A DNA stretch of 64,000 nucleotides. Origin: Ensifer adhaerens (GTDB taxonomy: Bacteria > Pseudomonadota > Alphaproteobacteria > Rhizobiales > Rhizobiaceae). The stretch lies in assembly GCF_001270265.1 (NCBI RefSeq), contig NZ_LGAP01000025.1, positions 1 through 64,000 on the forward strand, in the 5' to 3' direction. Position numbers and translations under genes: made by a program. This document shows positions 46,331-56,674 of the stretch, one piece after another. The notes beneath the pieces are model-generated. The model was given only the letters and a program-made list of their open reading frames with translations. It ran no database searches and was not told where the DNA came from. The first letter of the stretch is position 1. Each line of letters opens with the position of its first letter.

Positions 46331-47386
46331 ATGAAATCGACTTCCGCCCTGCTCTTTGCCTCCACCATCCTGCTCTCGTCGCCCGTTGCGGCTGCTGGCC
46401 CCAATGTGGTGGCTTCGATCAAGCCTGTCCACTCGCTCGTCGCTTCGATCATGCAGGGCGTCGGCGAGCCGTCGCTGATCGTCGAGGGTGCCGCCTCTCC
46501 GCATACCTACAACATGAAACCGTCGAATGCCGCAGCACTTCAGGCGGCCAAGGTGGTCTTCTGGGTCGGCCCCGGGCTCGAAGCCTTTCTGGACAAGCCG
46601 CTCGATGCGCTCAGCGGCGCCGCCAAGGTGGTGGAGCTCAGCGAGGTGCCTGGACTTGAGAAGCTGAAATTCCGCGAAGGCGGCGCCTTCGAGGCGCATG
46701 ATCATGGTGATGAAGGCCATGAAGGCGAAGCCCATACCGACGCTGGTCACGGGGAAGAAGGGCACAAGCACACGGAGGGCGAGGCAGAACACGACCATGC
46801 CGCAGCACCCGAAGCCGCTGCCGCCGATGATCACGCGCACGAGGGGCACGATCACGATCACGACGGTTTCGACATGCACATGTGGCTCGACCCGCAAAAT
46901 GCCAAGGCGATGGCAGCCGAGATTGAAAAGACGCTCGTGGAAGCCGACCCGGACAATGCCGCCGCCTACAGGGCCAATCTCGATAAGCTCAACCAGCGCC
47001 TCGCCGAACTCGACAAGAGCCTGACGGCTACCGTCGCCCCGGTGAAGGACAAGCCTTTCGTCGTCTTCCACGATGCCTACCAGTATTTCGAGCATCGCTA
47101 CCAGGTGCGGGTAGCCGGCTCCATCACCGTCAGCCCGGAGGTTCTGCCGGGCGCCGAGCGGCTCTCGCAGATCCACGCCAAGATCAAGGAATTGGGCGCG
47201 ACCTGCGTCTTTGCCGAACCGCAGTTCGAGCCGAAGCTGATCAATGTGGTGATCGAAGGCACGCCGGCGAAATCCGGCACGCTCGACCCTGAAGCGGCCA
47301 CGCTCGATGCCGGGCCGGACCTCTACTTCCAACTGATGGAAAATATCGGCACATCGCTCAAGACCTGCCTCGCCTCGGCAAGCTGA
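46331..47386 (+). CDS. znuA: Zinc ABC transporter substrate-binding protein
   Basis: A 351-residue periplasmic zinc-binding protein with a Sec signal (LLSSPVAAAG). Conserved parts are ASIKPVHSLVASIMQGVGEP, the zinc-ligand region ASPHTYNMKPS, DMHMWLDPQNAKAMA and FHDAYQYFEHRYQV. A His/Glu/Asp-rich loop of about 60 residues (around 120-180, for example DHGDEGHEGEAHTDAGHGEE) is the zinc-collecting loop typical of ZnuA. Its last codons are duplicated 251 bases downstream within a repeat. Confidence 0.95.
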   Translation: MKSTSALLFASTILLSSPVAAAGPNVVASIKPVHSLVASIMQGVGEPSLIVEGAASPHTYNMKPSNAAALQAAKVVFWVGPGLEAFLDKPLDALSGAAKVVELSEVPGLEKLKFREGGAFEAHDHGDEGHEGEAHTDAGHGEEGHKHTEGEAEHDHAAAPEAAAADDHAHEGHDHDHDGFDMHMWLDPQNAKAMAAEIEKTLVEADPDNAAAYRANLDKLNQRLAELDKSLTATVAPVKDKPFVVFHDAYQYFEHRYQVRVAGSITVSPEVLPGAERLSQIHAKIKELGATCVFAEPQFEPKLINVVIEGTPAKSGTLDPEAATLDAGPDLYFQLMENIGTSLKTCLASAS

Positions 47387-47562
47387 TCCGTCCTCCCGAG
47401 GCGGTGAAGTCCGTCCTCCCGAGGCGGCAAGGTGGGCGCTCGCGCCCGTCCGTCTCTCGGTCATGCTCGGGCTTGACCCGAGCATCCAGCGTGCCTCTTC
47501 CGTGCGGCGTCTCACCGCTGGATCCTCGGGTCAAGCCCGAGGATGACGGGAGGAGAGGTCAA
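47371..47562. repeat. Direct duplication including the end of znuA, copy 1
   Basis: The segment begins in the last codons of znuA (CGCCTCGGCAAGCTGATCCG) and runs through two GGATCC-family palindromes. A second copy follows at 47622-47813, about 251 bases away, with scattered mismatches. Confidence 0.7.
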
Positions 47563-47621
47563 GCATAACGAGAGGACCGGTCAGACGAGAGGATGACGAA
47601 ACGGGAGACAGAACCCTACTA

Positions 47622-47813
47622 CGCCTCGGCAAGCAGATCCGTCCTGGCAAGACGGCAAAGTCCGTCCTCCCAAGGCGGCAAATGTGGGCGGCCGCGCTCC
47701 CCCCTCGCTCGGTCATGCTCGGGCTTGACCCGAGCATCCAGCATGCCTCCTCGTGCGGCGTCTCACCGTTGGATCCTCGGGTCAAGCCCGAGGATGACGG
47801 GAGGAGAGGTCAA
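47622..47813. repeat. Direct duplication, copy 2
   Basis: The copy begins CGCCTCGGCAAGCAGATCC. Its palindromes, TGCTCGGGCTTGACCCGAGC and GGATCCTCGGGTCAAGCCCG, match those of copy 1. It continues directly into the 28-bp tandem array. Confidence 0.7.
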
Positions 47814-47910
47814 GTCCGAGGATGACGGGAGGAGAGGTCAAGCCCGAGGACGACGGGAGGAGAGGTCAAGCCCGAGGATGACGGGAGGAGAGGTCAAGCC
47901 AGAGGATGAC
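47781..47910. repeat. 28-bp tandem repeat array, 4.6 units
   Basis: The unit starts GTCAAGCCCGAGGATGACGG and ends GAGGAGAG. Units begin at 47781, 47809, 47837, 47865 and 47893 (partial). The units differ by single bases. Each unit contains one half of the GGATCC-family palindrome, so the array probably arose by slippage from it. There is no unique spacer, so it is not a CRISPR. Confidence 0.85.
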
Positions 47911-48088
47911 AAAACTGAAGACCTGGTCCGGGAGCGACCGGAGGAGAAGTCAAACCGAAGACTGAGACCGGTCGAGGCGGGCACGGCGTACAAAGCCGGA
48001 GCCTTTAAACCGGTGGAAATGCCGGCACTCCCAGCTACGGGATTGCTCAGGCGGGCGTCAGCGCCCGCCTTTTATATCCACCATAAAC

Positions 48089-48105
48089 GTAATGGTATAA
48101 CATAC
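48089..48105. promoter_or_regulatory. Zur-box-like site upstream of the COG0523 gene
   Basis: GTAATGGTATAACATAC lies 12 bases before the ATG. It resembles the znu divergent sites (GTAATGTTATTACAT). Zur control of a zinc chaperone gene fits known regulons. Confidence 0.5.
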
Positions 48106-48116
48106 AGGAAACAACA

Positions 48117-49319
48117 ATGGAAAAGCTTCCCGTTACCGTGTTGTCCGGCTTCCTCGGCGCCGGCAAGACGACGCTGCTCAACCATGTGCTGACCAACCGC
48201 GACGGCCTGCGCGTCGCCGTCATCGTCAACGACATGAGCGAGATCAATATCGATGCCGCGCTGATCCGCGACGGCAGCGCCAACCTGTCGCGCACCGAGG
48301 AGCAGCTCGTTGAAATGACCAATGGCTGCATCTGTTGCACGCTGCGCGACGACCTGCTGCGCGAAGTCCGCAATCTCGCCGAACAGAACCGGTTCGACTA
48401 CCTCCTGATCGAATCGAGCGGCATTTCCGAGCCCCTGCCCGTTGCCACTACCTTCGATTTTCGCGATGAGAATGGCGAGAGCCTTGCCGATGTCGCCCGG
48501 CTCGACACTATGGTGACCGTTGTCGATGCCGCCAATCTGCTGGCAGACTATTCCTCGCTCGATTTCCTCGCCGATCGCGGCGAGACGGCTGGCGAAGACG
48601 ATACCCGCACATTGGTCGACCTGCTGGTTGAACAGATCGAGTTCGCCGATGTCGTTGTGCTTAACAAGATCGGTACGGCCACGCCCGAGCAGCGCGATGC
48701 GGCGCTGAAGATCATCGTCGGGCTGAACCCGGATGCGCGGCTGATCGAGGCGGATTTCGGCAAGGTCGAGCTGCGCGAGGTGCTCGGCACCGGCCGTTTC
48801 GACCTTGCCAAGGCCGAGCAGCACACGCTCTGGTACAAGGAGCTGCACGGCTTCAAGGACCACATTCCGGAAACCGAGGAATACGGCATCCGCTCCTTCG
48901 TCTACAGGGCCCGCCGCCCGTTCGATCCCACCCGGTTCCAGGCGCTTCTCAATCGCTCCTGGCAAGGCGTGGTGCGCGCCAAGGGCTTCTTCTGGCTGGC
49001 AACGCGACCCTATCATGTCGGCGAGTTGAGCCAGGCCGGACCGCTGGTCAGAACCTCGAAGATGGGCCTGTGGTGGGCGGCCGTGCCTAGGGAACAATGG
49101 CCGCGCGATCCCGGCTTCCTGAAGGCCGTCGGTCCATACATCGATCCCGTCTGGGGTGATCGCCGCCAGGAGATCGTCTTCATCGGCGCCGACCCCATGG
49201 ATCAAGCCCTGATGACGGCCGACCTCGACGCGTGCCTGATCGATGACACGAGCTTCCGGCCGGACCGCTGGCGGGACCTGCCGGATCCCTTCGCGAGTTG
49301 GTCGCAGCGGGCGGCCTGA
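48117..49319 (+). CDS. zigA: COG0523 GTPase, putative zinc metallochaperone (ZigA-like)
   Basis: A 400-residue CobW-family GTPase. The N-terminal G domain has Walker [10 protein letters not shown] at residue 11, the metal motif [11 protein letters not shown] near 70, [11 protein letters not shown] and the NKIG base-specificity motif. The C-terminal CobW_C domain contains [20 protein letters not shown]. Such proteins are thought to deliver zinc to enzymes during starvation. The length fits the ZigA group. It is downstream of znuA on the same strand but 730 bases away, with its own Zur-like site. Confidence 0.85.
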   Translation: MEKLPVTVLSGFLGAGKTTLLNHVLTNRDGLRVAVIVNDMSEINIDAALIRDGSANLSRTEEQLVEMTNGCICCTLRDDLLREVRNLAEQNRFDYLLIESSGISEPLPVATTFDFRDENGESLADVARLDTMVTVVDAANLLADYSSLDFLADRGETAGEDDTRTLVDLLVEQIEFADVVVLNKIGTATPEQRDAALKIIVGLNPDARLIEADFGKVELREVLGTGRFDLAKAEQHTLWYKELHGFKDHIPETEEYGIRSFVYRARRPFDPTRFQALLNRSWQGVVRAKGFFWLATRPYHVGELSQAGPLVRTSKMGLWWAAVPREQWPRDPGFLKAVGPYIDPVWGDRRQEIVFIGADPMDQALMTADLDACLIDDTSFRPDRWRDLPDPFASWSQRAA

Positions 49320-49844
49320 TGGCGGCGGCAGGGCAAAGGCCGCGTCGGCCGCGTTTCACCTGCATGGGCCTTAACGCGGCCGGCAGGCCGGTGCCGATGT
49401 TCGATCCGTTTCTTGGCGACATGCATGGGGATGAAGAAGCGTTGGAGCCACTGGGCGAGATCGAGCAACTGCTTTTCGGAGAGCGGGATCGGACCGGGGT
49501 CGCGGACATCCCGCCGATGTGCCGGACGACGGCATAGAGAAGGTCGAACGGGCGGCCCGAAAGTCTGCCCCACGGGTTGCTGGCGAAGTTAGCCCTTGCC
49601 ATCTGCCGATGGCTACGGAGAGGCCCAGCGATCGCCAGGACCTCCCTCATTCCTGTGCCTGTCACAGCAATCCAGTCAGCCCAAGTCCTTGGGTTGAAAT
49701 GTCTTTTGACCCGACCGACGTCCGGTCACTGTATCCCCGCCACAAGGGCGAGGATGAGGAGAACGGGGTTTGCGCTTCGTCAAACAGGCATTTCGGGATT
49801 TGCCAACGGTCCGGGGCAGCCCGAGAAGCTGCCCCAATCATTTT
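49320..49844. other. Spacer with no supported gene
   Basis: It lies between convergent genes. A minus-strand frame contains PLSEKQLLDLAQWLQRFF, which has protein-like composition and could be a leftover gene fragment, but I match it to nothing. No strong hairpin terminator is visible near either stop. Confidence 0.35.
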
Positions 49845-50237
49845 TTAGTGGGCGGACGCCAGGCCGACGATGACGCCGGTTGCAAGGCTGATCAGCAGGA
49901 AGTCGTTGTCGACGCGCACCCACTGCTGGCCGCGCGGCGGCTGGCGCAGCTTGTAGCGGCGATAATCGCGCACCTGCGCCATGTGGCGACGCTCGGCCGG
50001 GCTGAGACGATGGCCACGCGCCCAACGTTCCTTCTTCTTGACGACGACGCGCTTTTCGATGGTCACGTGCTTGTTGCCATGCCGATCCACGTTCCGGTCC
50101 ATGTGACGATCGACCGGCCGGCGCTGATCGCGGTCGTAGTTCTGCGCTACCTCGAAGGAACCCGCCGGCTGGGCAAAGGCCGCTACCGGCGTGATCAGGA
50201 AGGAGCTGGCGACCAGGGCGGTCAGGAGACGTTTCAT
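49845..50237 (-). CDS. RcnB-family periplasmic protein
   Basis: A 130-residue exported protein with a Sec signal (VASSFLITPVAAFAQP). A basic middle region (DRDQRRPVDRHMDRNVDRHG, then VTIEKRVVVKKKERWARGHR) precedes the RcnB-type C-terminal block: LSPAERRHMAQVRDYRRYKL, then PRGQQWVRVDNDFLLISLAT. E. coli RcnB takes part in nickel/cobalt homeostasis; in rhizobia the family is broad and the role here is uncertain. Confidence 0.82.
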   Translation of the reverse strand: MKRLLTALVASSFLITPVAAFAQPAGSFEVAQNYDRDQRRPVDRHMDRNVDRHGNKHVTIEKRVVVKKKERWARGHRLSPAERRHMAQVRDYRRYKLRQPPRGQQWVRVDNDFLLISLATGVIVGLASAH

Positions 50238-50364
50238 CGGGGTATCCTTTCGTTATTTGCACCCCGAAAATAAGTCCGGCTTCCTGAACCGAATATGAAA
50301 CGCTGCATTACAAATGCGTAATGATATTGAGGACTTATAAGCGTTTCCTTACAAAAAGGCATCC

Positions 50365-51990
50365 TTATTCCGAAAGGCTTACGTAACGGAACAGATCGAA
50401 ATCCGCCGGAAGTGCCGCGCCTGATGTGTCGAAGGCGAACATGCCGGCGAAGGCACCGGTGAAGGATCCGTGTTCGCCGCGACCGCCCTCGTCCGACACC
50501 ACGCCGGCGTCGAGAACCGGGCCGATCGCCTGCCAATCCACCGCCCCCTCCGCGCGCCAGAAGAACTGCAGGTCATTGTCGCGGATCTCCATGGCAAGCC
50601 CGATCGGCCCGTCCGGCGCGGTGACACCGCTTCCAATCGGAAACTGCAGCCGGCCATGCGGGAAGTCGCCCGGGCAGGACAGGATCGTCAGCGCCCGCCC
50701 AAGCGTCTCGTGCCAGGTCACGCCCAGCGCATGGAACTTGTGGCGGTTGTAATAGTGCGTCAGCCCGGCCACCTGCTGATAGGTCTCAGGCGCGAATTCG
50801 ACGGTGGTTTCAGCACGGAAAGAATGATGCTCCTGCCGGCGGGCAACGAGCGCCTGCTCGAACCAGCTGCCGATGCTTTCGCGGCCAAAGAGCCTCAGAT
50901 GCCCTGCCCGCCTTTCCAGCGAAAAGATCCGCTCCGGCAGCGGCGTGCGCAGCCACTGGAATTCGCCGGGCAGCGCGCTTTCATCGAAGTCGGTCTCGAC
51001 CACCCGCCGCACCGCCACGGCCTCGACCGGGCCTGGGGCTGCAACCGTGATCGCAGGAACCGGCCCGCCGTTTTCGAGATAGAGCCAGCCGTCGTCGCGC
51101 CAGACGCATTTCTGCAGAGCCGCCTCGCGGCCAAGCGTGCAGCGACGCTGAGGTCGCAGCGGCCGGCCGCAGAGATGCGTGTGATAGGCCTGACCATCAG
51201 GTGTTTCGACATATTGCCCGTGTCCCGCGCGCTGCAACCGCGCATCCGGTTGATCCTTTGATGTGATCAGGTAGGTATCCGGATGCATCTCGTAGGGGCC
51301 GTCGATCGTGCGCGACCGTGCCATGGTCACGGCATGATCGTATCCGGTGCCGCCTTCCGCCGTCGTCAGATAGTACCAGCCATTGCGCTTGAAGAGATGC
51401 GGCCCTTCGACCAGGCCGAGCGGCGAGCCGGCAAAGATGTTCTTCACCGGTCCGGTGAGTTTGCGCGTGCGCTCATCCCATTGCTGCAGAAGGATGCCAT
51501 CAAAGGCCGGGTGCTTTGGCGAGCCGCCAAAACTCTCGCTGCGATGGTTCCACTGCATGTTGAGGAACCACTTGCGACCGTCGTCGTCGTGAAACAGCGA
51601 CGGGTCGAAGCCGGAGGAATTGACATAGACCGGATCGGACCAGACCGCCTCGACCGCCTCTGCCGTGACGATGTAGTTATGCGCGTCCTTGAAGTTGCCG
51701 TCGAAGCGCTTGACGTCGGTATAGACCAGAAAGAACAGGCCGTCGTCATAGGACAGGCACGGCGCCCAGACGCCGCAGCTATCGGGGTTGCCGCGCATGT
51801 CGAGCTGGCTTGCCCGCTCCAGCGGCCGGCGCACCAGCCGCCAGTTCACCAGGTCGCGCGAATGATGGATCTGCACGCCCGGGTACCACTCGAAGGTTGA
51901 CGTGGCGATGTAATAGTCGTCACCGACCCGGCAGATGGACGGGTCGGGGTTGAATCCGGGTAGGATCGGGTTGCGGATCATCGCGGTCAT
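50365..51990 (-). CDS. Glycoside hydrolase family 43 (beta-xylosidase/arabinofuranosidase type)
   Basis: A 541-residue cytoplasmic enzyme with no signal peptide. The N-terminal five-blade propeller starts NPILPGFNPDPSICRVGDDY with the presumed base aspartate, followed by YIATSTFEWYPGVQIHHSRD. The presumed acid glutamate is in GLVEGPHLFKRNGWYYL. The C-terminal 200 residues form the beta-sandwich typical of XynB-like enzymes. It would release xylose or arabinose from short oligosaccharides. GGAGG precedes the chosen ATG; the frame is open 48 bases upstream. Confidence 0.9.
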   Translation of the reverse strand: MTAMIRNPILPGFNPDPSICRVGDDYYIATSTFEWYPGVQIHHSRDLVNWRLVRRPLERASQLDMRGNPDSCGVWAPCLSYDDGLFFLVYTDVKRFDGNFKDAHNYIVTAEAVEAVWSDPVYVNSSGFDPSLFHDDDGRKWFLNMQWNHRSESFGGSPKHPAFDGILLQQWDERTRKLTGPVKNIFAGSPLGLVEGPHLFKRNGWYYLTTAEGGTGYDHAVTMARSRTIDGPYEMHPDTYLITSKDQPDARLQRAGHGQYVETPDGQAYHTHLCGRPLRPQRRCTLGREAALQKCVWRDDGWLYLENGGPVPAITVAAPGPVEAVAVRRVVETDFDESALPGEFQWLRTPLPERIFSLERRAGHLRLFGRESIGSWFEQALVARRQEHHSFRAETTVEFAPETYQQVAGLTHYYNRHKFHALGVTWHETLGRALTILSCPGDFPHGRLQFPIGSGVTAPDGPIGLAMEIRDNDLQFFWRAEGAVDWQAIGPVLDAGVVSDEGGRGEHGSFTGAFAGMFAFDTSGAALPADFDLFRYVSLSE

Positions 51991-52095
51991 GGATTTTGGC
52001 GTCCTCCGTTTATGGCGGCATCCGACCTCAAAAATCATACAAATTCAAGACTGCAACGTTGCAGTTCCCCATAACTCTGCTCCCTCAAGAGCAAA

Positions 52096-52268
52096 ATGCG
52101 CAGGAAAGACCGCGCGCATCAAGCCTCGGTGGCTTGGCCGTAGCGGGCGCATCTGCGCTCGCATCGCCGGTCATCGGGCAGGCAAACCCTAAGATCAACT
52201 GGCGCCACGCCTCGTCGTCCCCGAAGTCGCTCAACACGATCTATAGCGGCAGCAAAGTGCTGGCATGA
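52096..52268 (+). pseudogene. 5' fragment of a TRAP transporter dctP gene
   Basis: The plus-strand frame ends SLGGLAVAGASALASPVIGQ then ANPKINWRHASSSPKSLNTI and stops. It aligns with residues 11-55 of the intact DctP encoded at 55275-56384 ([20 protein letters not shown] then [20 protein letters not shown]). The start region is in a different frame. The rest of the gene is missing. It is on the opposite strand to the intact operon and differs in sequence, so it is a relic of a separate copy rather than a recent duplicate. Confidence 0.75.
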
Positions 52269-52444
52269 TGATCCAGCAGCGCGACGGCAAGATCTAAGCC
52301 TGCGCCTGTTCCTGATGGCAAAGAGCCGCGCGCAACGTCGGTTGCAGACGGTTTGTCGTTTGAGTGTCGGCCAGCGCGGGACCCCCGGCGTTTGCAAAGA
52401 TTTCATGGTAGGGTTGCTGCCTCAACGGACAAGGAGAAGGAGCC

Positions 52445-52858
52445 ATGCCAAGCGAAAGCCAATCGATCGTGCTCGGCCCCGATGGCGGCCGGCGGTACGA
52501 CATGGGCGCCATCCAGGCCGTCTTCAAAGCCGATGGCCCGGAAACCGGGGGCCGCTTCTCGATCTCCGAATGGTGGCTCGAAGCCAGGCATGAAGGGCCC
52601 GGTGCACACAAGCACGATGACAATGACGAGATCTTTTACGTGATCGAGGGAACCGCGAGCATTCTGGTCGGCGACACCTGGCACCCAATGCCGAAGGGCT
52701 CGCTTTGCGTCATTCCACGCGGAACGATGCACGATTTTCGCAACGAGAGCATATCCCGCATGGGCCTGCTCAATGTGTTCGTGGGCGGTCCCTTCGAGGA
52801 GATGATGCCAATGATCGTCGACTGGTACCGCGAAAACCCGGCGAAGCGGCTCGACTGA
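52445..52858 (+). CDS. Cupin domain-containing protein
   Basis: A 137-residue single-domain cupin. The first metal motif is GPGAHKHDDNDEIFYVIEG (about residues 55-73) and the second is PRGTMHDFRN near 103. It could be a sugar or small-acid binding enzyme or a stress-related dioxygenase; the substrate is unknown. AGGAGAAGGAG precedes the ATG, and a terminator follows, so it is monocistronic. It lies between the dctP relic and the intact TRAP operon. Confidence 0.85.
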   Translation: MPSESQSIVLGPDGGRRYDMGAIQAVFKADGPETGGRFSISEWWLEARHEGPGAHKHDDNDEIFYVIEGTASILVGDTWHPMPKGSLCVIPRGTMHDFRNESISRMGLLNVFVGGPFEEMMPMIVDWYRENPAKRLD

Positions 52859-52901
52859 AAAAGCCCGCCAGTCGAAGAAATGCAATCGCCGGAAAGAAGA
52901 A

Positions 52902-52929
52902 GGCGGCCCTGTGTCGGGCCGCCCTCTGT
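52902..52929 (+). terminator. Rho-independent terminator of the cupin gene
   Basis: GGCGGCCC (52902-52909) and GGGCCGCC (52916-52923) form an 8-bp stem with a 6-base loop, followed by CTCTGTTTTCG. It may also serve the convergent TRAP operon. Confidence 0.75.
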
Positions 52930-53021
52930 TTTCGTTCCGGTCCAACTCCACGATGGTAGCTGGCTAAGATCGTTCGACGGAGCCGTCGCGGGCCGGGTGC
53001 CCGACTTTGGTGCCGCCGAAA

Positions 53022-54473
53022 TCAGAACTTCGGCGGCGAATCGAGGCCGAAGGAAGGCGGCGATTCCAGACCGTTCTGCCCGCCACCACCATCGGCACCC
53101 GGCACCAGGCTCTTGATGGTGTCGAGATCCTGAACGACCTCCTTGTCGAGGAAGAAGGTGACCATTTCCGGGAAGGCGATCAGCAGGCCGACGAGAATGA
53201 GCTGCAGGCAAAGCCAGGGGATCGCACCGAGATAGATGTCGCGGGTACGGATCGTCCTCGGCGCGATGCCGCGCAGATAGAAGAGCGCGAACCCGAAGGG
53301 CGGATGCATGAAGCTCGTCTGCATGTTGGCGCAGATCATCACCCCGAACCAGATCAGGTCGATGCCGAGCGCCGTTGCGGCCGGCGCCAAGAGCGGAATG
53401 ATGATGAAGGCGATCTCGAAGAAATCGAGGAAGAACGCCATGATGAAGATGAAGATGTTGACGAAGATCAGGAAGCCGACGACGCCGCCCGGAAGCGATG
53501 TCAGCATGCTTTCGATCCAGTGGCCGCCGCCCACACCTTGGAACACCAAGCTGAAGACGCGTGCCCCGAGGAGGATGAAGACGACCATGGCGGTGAGCCG
53601 CATGGTGATATCCATGCCCTGATAGACGAGCTTCCAGGTGAGACGGCGGTTCATCCAGGCGAGTATGAAGGCGCCGACGACACCCATGGCGCCGGCTTCG
53701 GTCGGTGTCGCGAGTCCCATGAAGATCGTGCCGAGCACCACGAAGATCAGCGCCAGCGACGGAACCATGCCGCGGATGCACTTCCTGTACAGCGGCCAGC
53801 CGCGGAGCGTGCGTGCTTCCGGCGGCAAGGCCGGAACGTAATGCGGGCGGAAGATGCTGAGAATGAACACCCAGCCCATGAACAAGAGCACCTGGACGAT
53901 GCTGGCGCCGGTGGCACCGATATACATGTCGCCGGGCGACTTCTGCAGCTGGTCGGCAAGAACGATCAGAACCAGCGACGGCGGAATGAGCTGGGTAATC
54001 GTGCCCGATGCCGCGATCACCCCCGTCGCGTGGCGGATGTTGTAGCCGTATTTCGTCATGATCGGCAGCGAGATCAGGCCCATGGCAATGACCGAGGCTG
54101 CGACCGTGCCGGTGATCGCGCCGAGAATGGCGCCGACCAGGATGACCGCATAGGACAGACCGCCGCGCACGCCGCCGAAGAGCTGGCCGAAGCCTTCAAG
54201 CAAATCCTCTGCCAGCCCGCATCGCTCGAGGATCACCCCCATGAAGGTGAAGAACGGGATCGCCAACAGCAGTTCGTTCGAGACCACCGAAAAGAGCTGG
54301 TAGGTCAGGTTGCCGAGGAAATCGGGAGCGATCAGTCCTAGTTCGATCGCTATGAAGCCAAAAAACAGGCCGACGGCCGCCAGCGAAAAGGCCGCGGGAT
54401 AGCCGATGACCATGAAGAAGATCAGCCCCACGAACATCAGGGGCGCGATATTATGAATGAACCAGTCCATCAT
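53022..54473 (-). CDS. TRAP transporter large permease (DctM)
   Basis: A 483-residue membrane protein with about 12 helices, the sodium-coupled transport subunit of a TRAP system. Diagnostic parts are ELLLAIPFFTFMGVILERCG, GAITGTVAASVIAMG and SGTITQLIPPSLVLIVLADQ. It has an extra C-terminal tail of about 40 residues (GADGGGGQNGLESPPSFGLD). The first ATG overlaps the stop of the small permease gene by 4 bases. It probably imports an organic acid or keto acid. Confidence 0.93.
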   Translation of the reverse strand: MMDWFIHNIAPLMFVGLIFFMVIGYPAAFSLAAVGLFFGFIAIELGLIAPDFLGNLTYQLFSVVSNELLLAIPFFTFMGVILERCGLAEDLLEGFGQLFGGVRGGLSYAVILVGAILGAITGTVAASVIAMGLISLPIMTKYGYNIRHATGVIAASGTITQLIPPSLVLIVLADQLQKSPGDMYIGATGASIVQVLLFMGWVFILSIFRPHYVPALPPEARTLRGWPLYRKCIRGMVPSLALIFVVLGTIFMGLATPTEAGAMGVVGAFILAWMNRRLTWKLVYQGMDITMRLTAMVVFILLGARVFSLVFQGVGGGHWIESMLTSLPGGVVGFLIFVNIFIFIMAFFLDFFEIAFIIIPLLAPAATALGIDLIWFGVMICANMQTSFMHPPFGFALFYLRGIAPRTIRTRDIYLGAIPWLCLQLILVGLLIAFPEMVTFFLDKEVVQDLDTIKSLVPGADGGGGQNGLESPPSFGLDSPPKF

Positions 54474-55078
54474 TGCAGTGGCTTCTCGTAGGCGAATTCA
54501 CGCACATAGGTCGTCGTCAGTGCGAGAACGCACTTGAGGATCTCGGCGATGCCCTGCAACGCCACGAGGCCGAAGCCGACCGGGATCAACAGTTTCACCG
54601 GCCAGCGCGGCAGGCCGCCGGCATTGAGCGAACCCTCGTTCGTGACCCAGGACTGCATGAACCACGGCCAGGTGAAGTAAATCATCAGGAGGCATATCGG
54701 CAGCAGGAAGAAGATGCCACCGAGCAGATCGATCCAGGTGCGTGTGCGCTCGCTGACCCAGCCGTAGAAGAGGTCGACCCGGACATGCTCGTTCATTTTC
54801 AGCGCCCAAGGGCCACCGAGAAGGACCATGCCCGCAAACATGTACCACTGCATTTCCGACAGGGTGTTGGAGTTGTTGCGGTAAAGATCGAGCATGCCGC
54901 CGAAGATCGACGCGCCGCCATAGTTGCGCTGCAGCCAGAGCAACGAGTCCGTACTGTAGCGAAAGATCGCATTGAATGCGGAGATCAACGAACAGAAGAG
55001 CACGAGGTAGATGGCAATGATGCCGATACGCCTGCTCAGGCCGTCGATCACCGCGATGATCCGCAGTGCGAGTTGCAA
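54470..55078 (-). CDS. TRAP transporter small permease (DctQ)
   Basis: A 202-residue protein with four membrane helices and the DctQ-like region QWYMFAGMVLLGGPWALKMN followed by EHVRVDLFYGWVSERTRTWI. It has an enlarged loop (residues 50-75), as in TRAP systems for mannitol- or 2-oxo-acid-like substrates. I choose a TTG start because GGAGGGGG lies 7 bases before it; another TTG 36 bases upstream is less well placed. It follows dctP after a spacer containing two hairpins. Confidence 0.88.
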   Translation of the reverse strand: MQLALRIIAVIDGLSRRIGIIAIYLVLFCSLISAFNAIFRYSTDSLLWLQRNYGGASIFGGMLDLYRNNSNTLSEMQWYMFAGMVLLGGPWALKMNEHVRVDLFYGWVSERTRTWIDLLGGIFFLLPICLLMIYFTWPWFMQSWVTNEGSLNAGGLPRWPVKLLIPVGFGLVALQGIAEILKCVLALTTTYVREFAYEKPLQ

Positions 55079-55200
55079 TATATTCCCCCTCCGTCCTTCG
55101 AACGGTTTGTACAACCGGCTCTTGTTCCTGTGTGGCCGGCTAGGTCATGGCGTTCGGCTTGATTCATCAAGAACGTAACGCAATCGGTAAAGCGTCGCCG

Positions 55201-55224
55201 GGACCTGGGAGGAAGCCCAGGTCC
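55201..55224 (-). terminator. Hairpin in the dctP-dctQ spacer
   Basis: GGACCTGGG and CCCAGGTCC form a perfect 9-bp stem with a 6-base loop. No T-run follows. It likely stabilises the dctP mRNA or reduces read-through into the permease genes. Confidence 0.45.
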
Positions 55225-55237
55225 ACGCTGATCGCAA

Positions 55238-55260
55238 GCTCCCGGCCGATGGCCGGGAGC
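55238..55260 (-). terminator. Second hairpin just after dctP
   Basis: GCTCCCGGCC and GGCCGGGAGC form a perfect 10-bp stem around 3 bases, 14 bases past the dctP stop. It is followed by only TTG on the minus strand, so partial termination or 3'-end protection is more likely than a full stop. Confidence 0.5.
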
Positions 55261-55274
55261 CTTCGATCTCGTCA

Positions 55275-56564
<1,290 letters not shown>

Positions 56565-56674
56565 CTAATACATGTCCAGCGGCGGCAATCCGGCGCATAT
56601 TCGACTTTTGTCTAATACGCCGGAGAGCGAGTTTCACTGCCTAAAATCAAGGCAAATCAAGGCATTCGACCGGG

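Noticed and set aside
47781-47910. Possible CRISPR array (28-bp repeats)
   Set aside because: Units are directly adjacent without spacers, and no cas genes are present.
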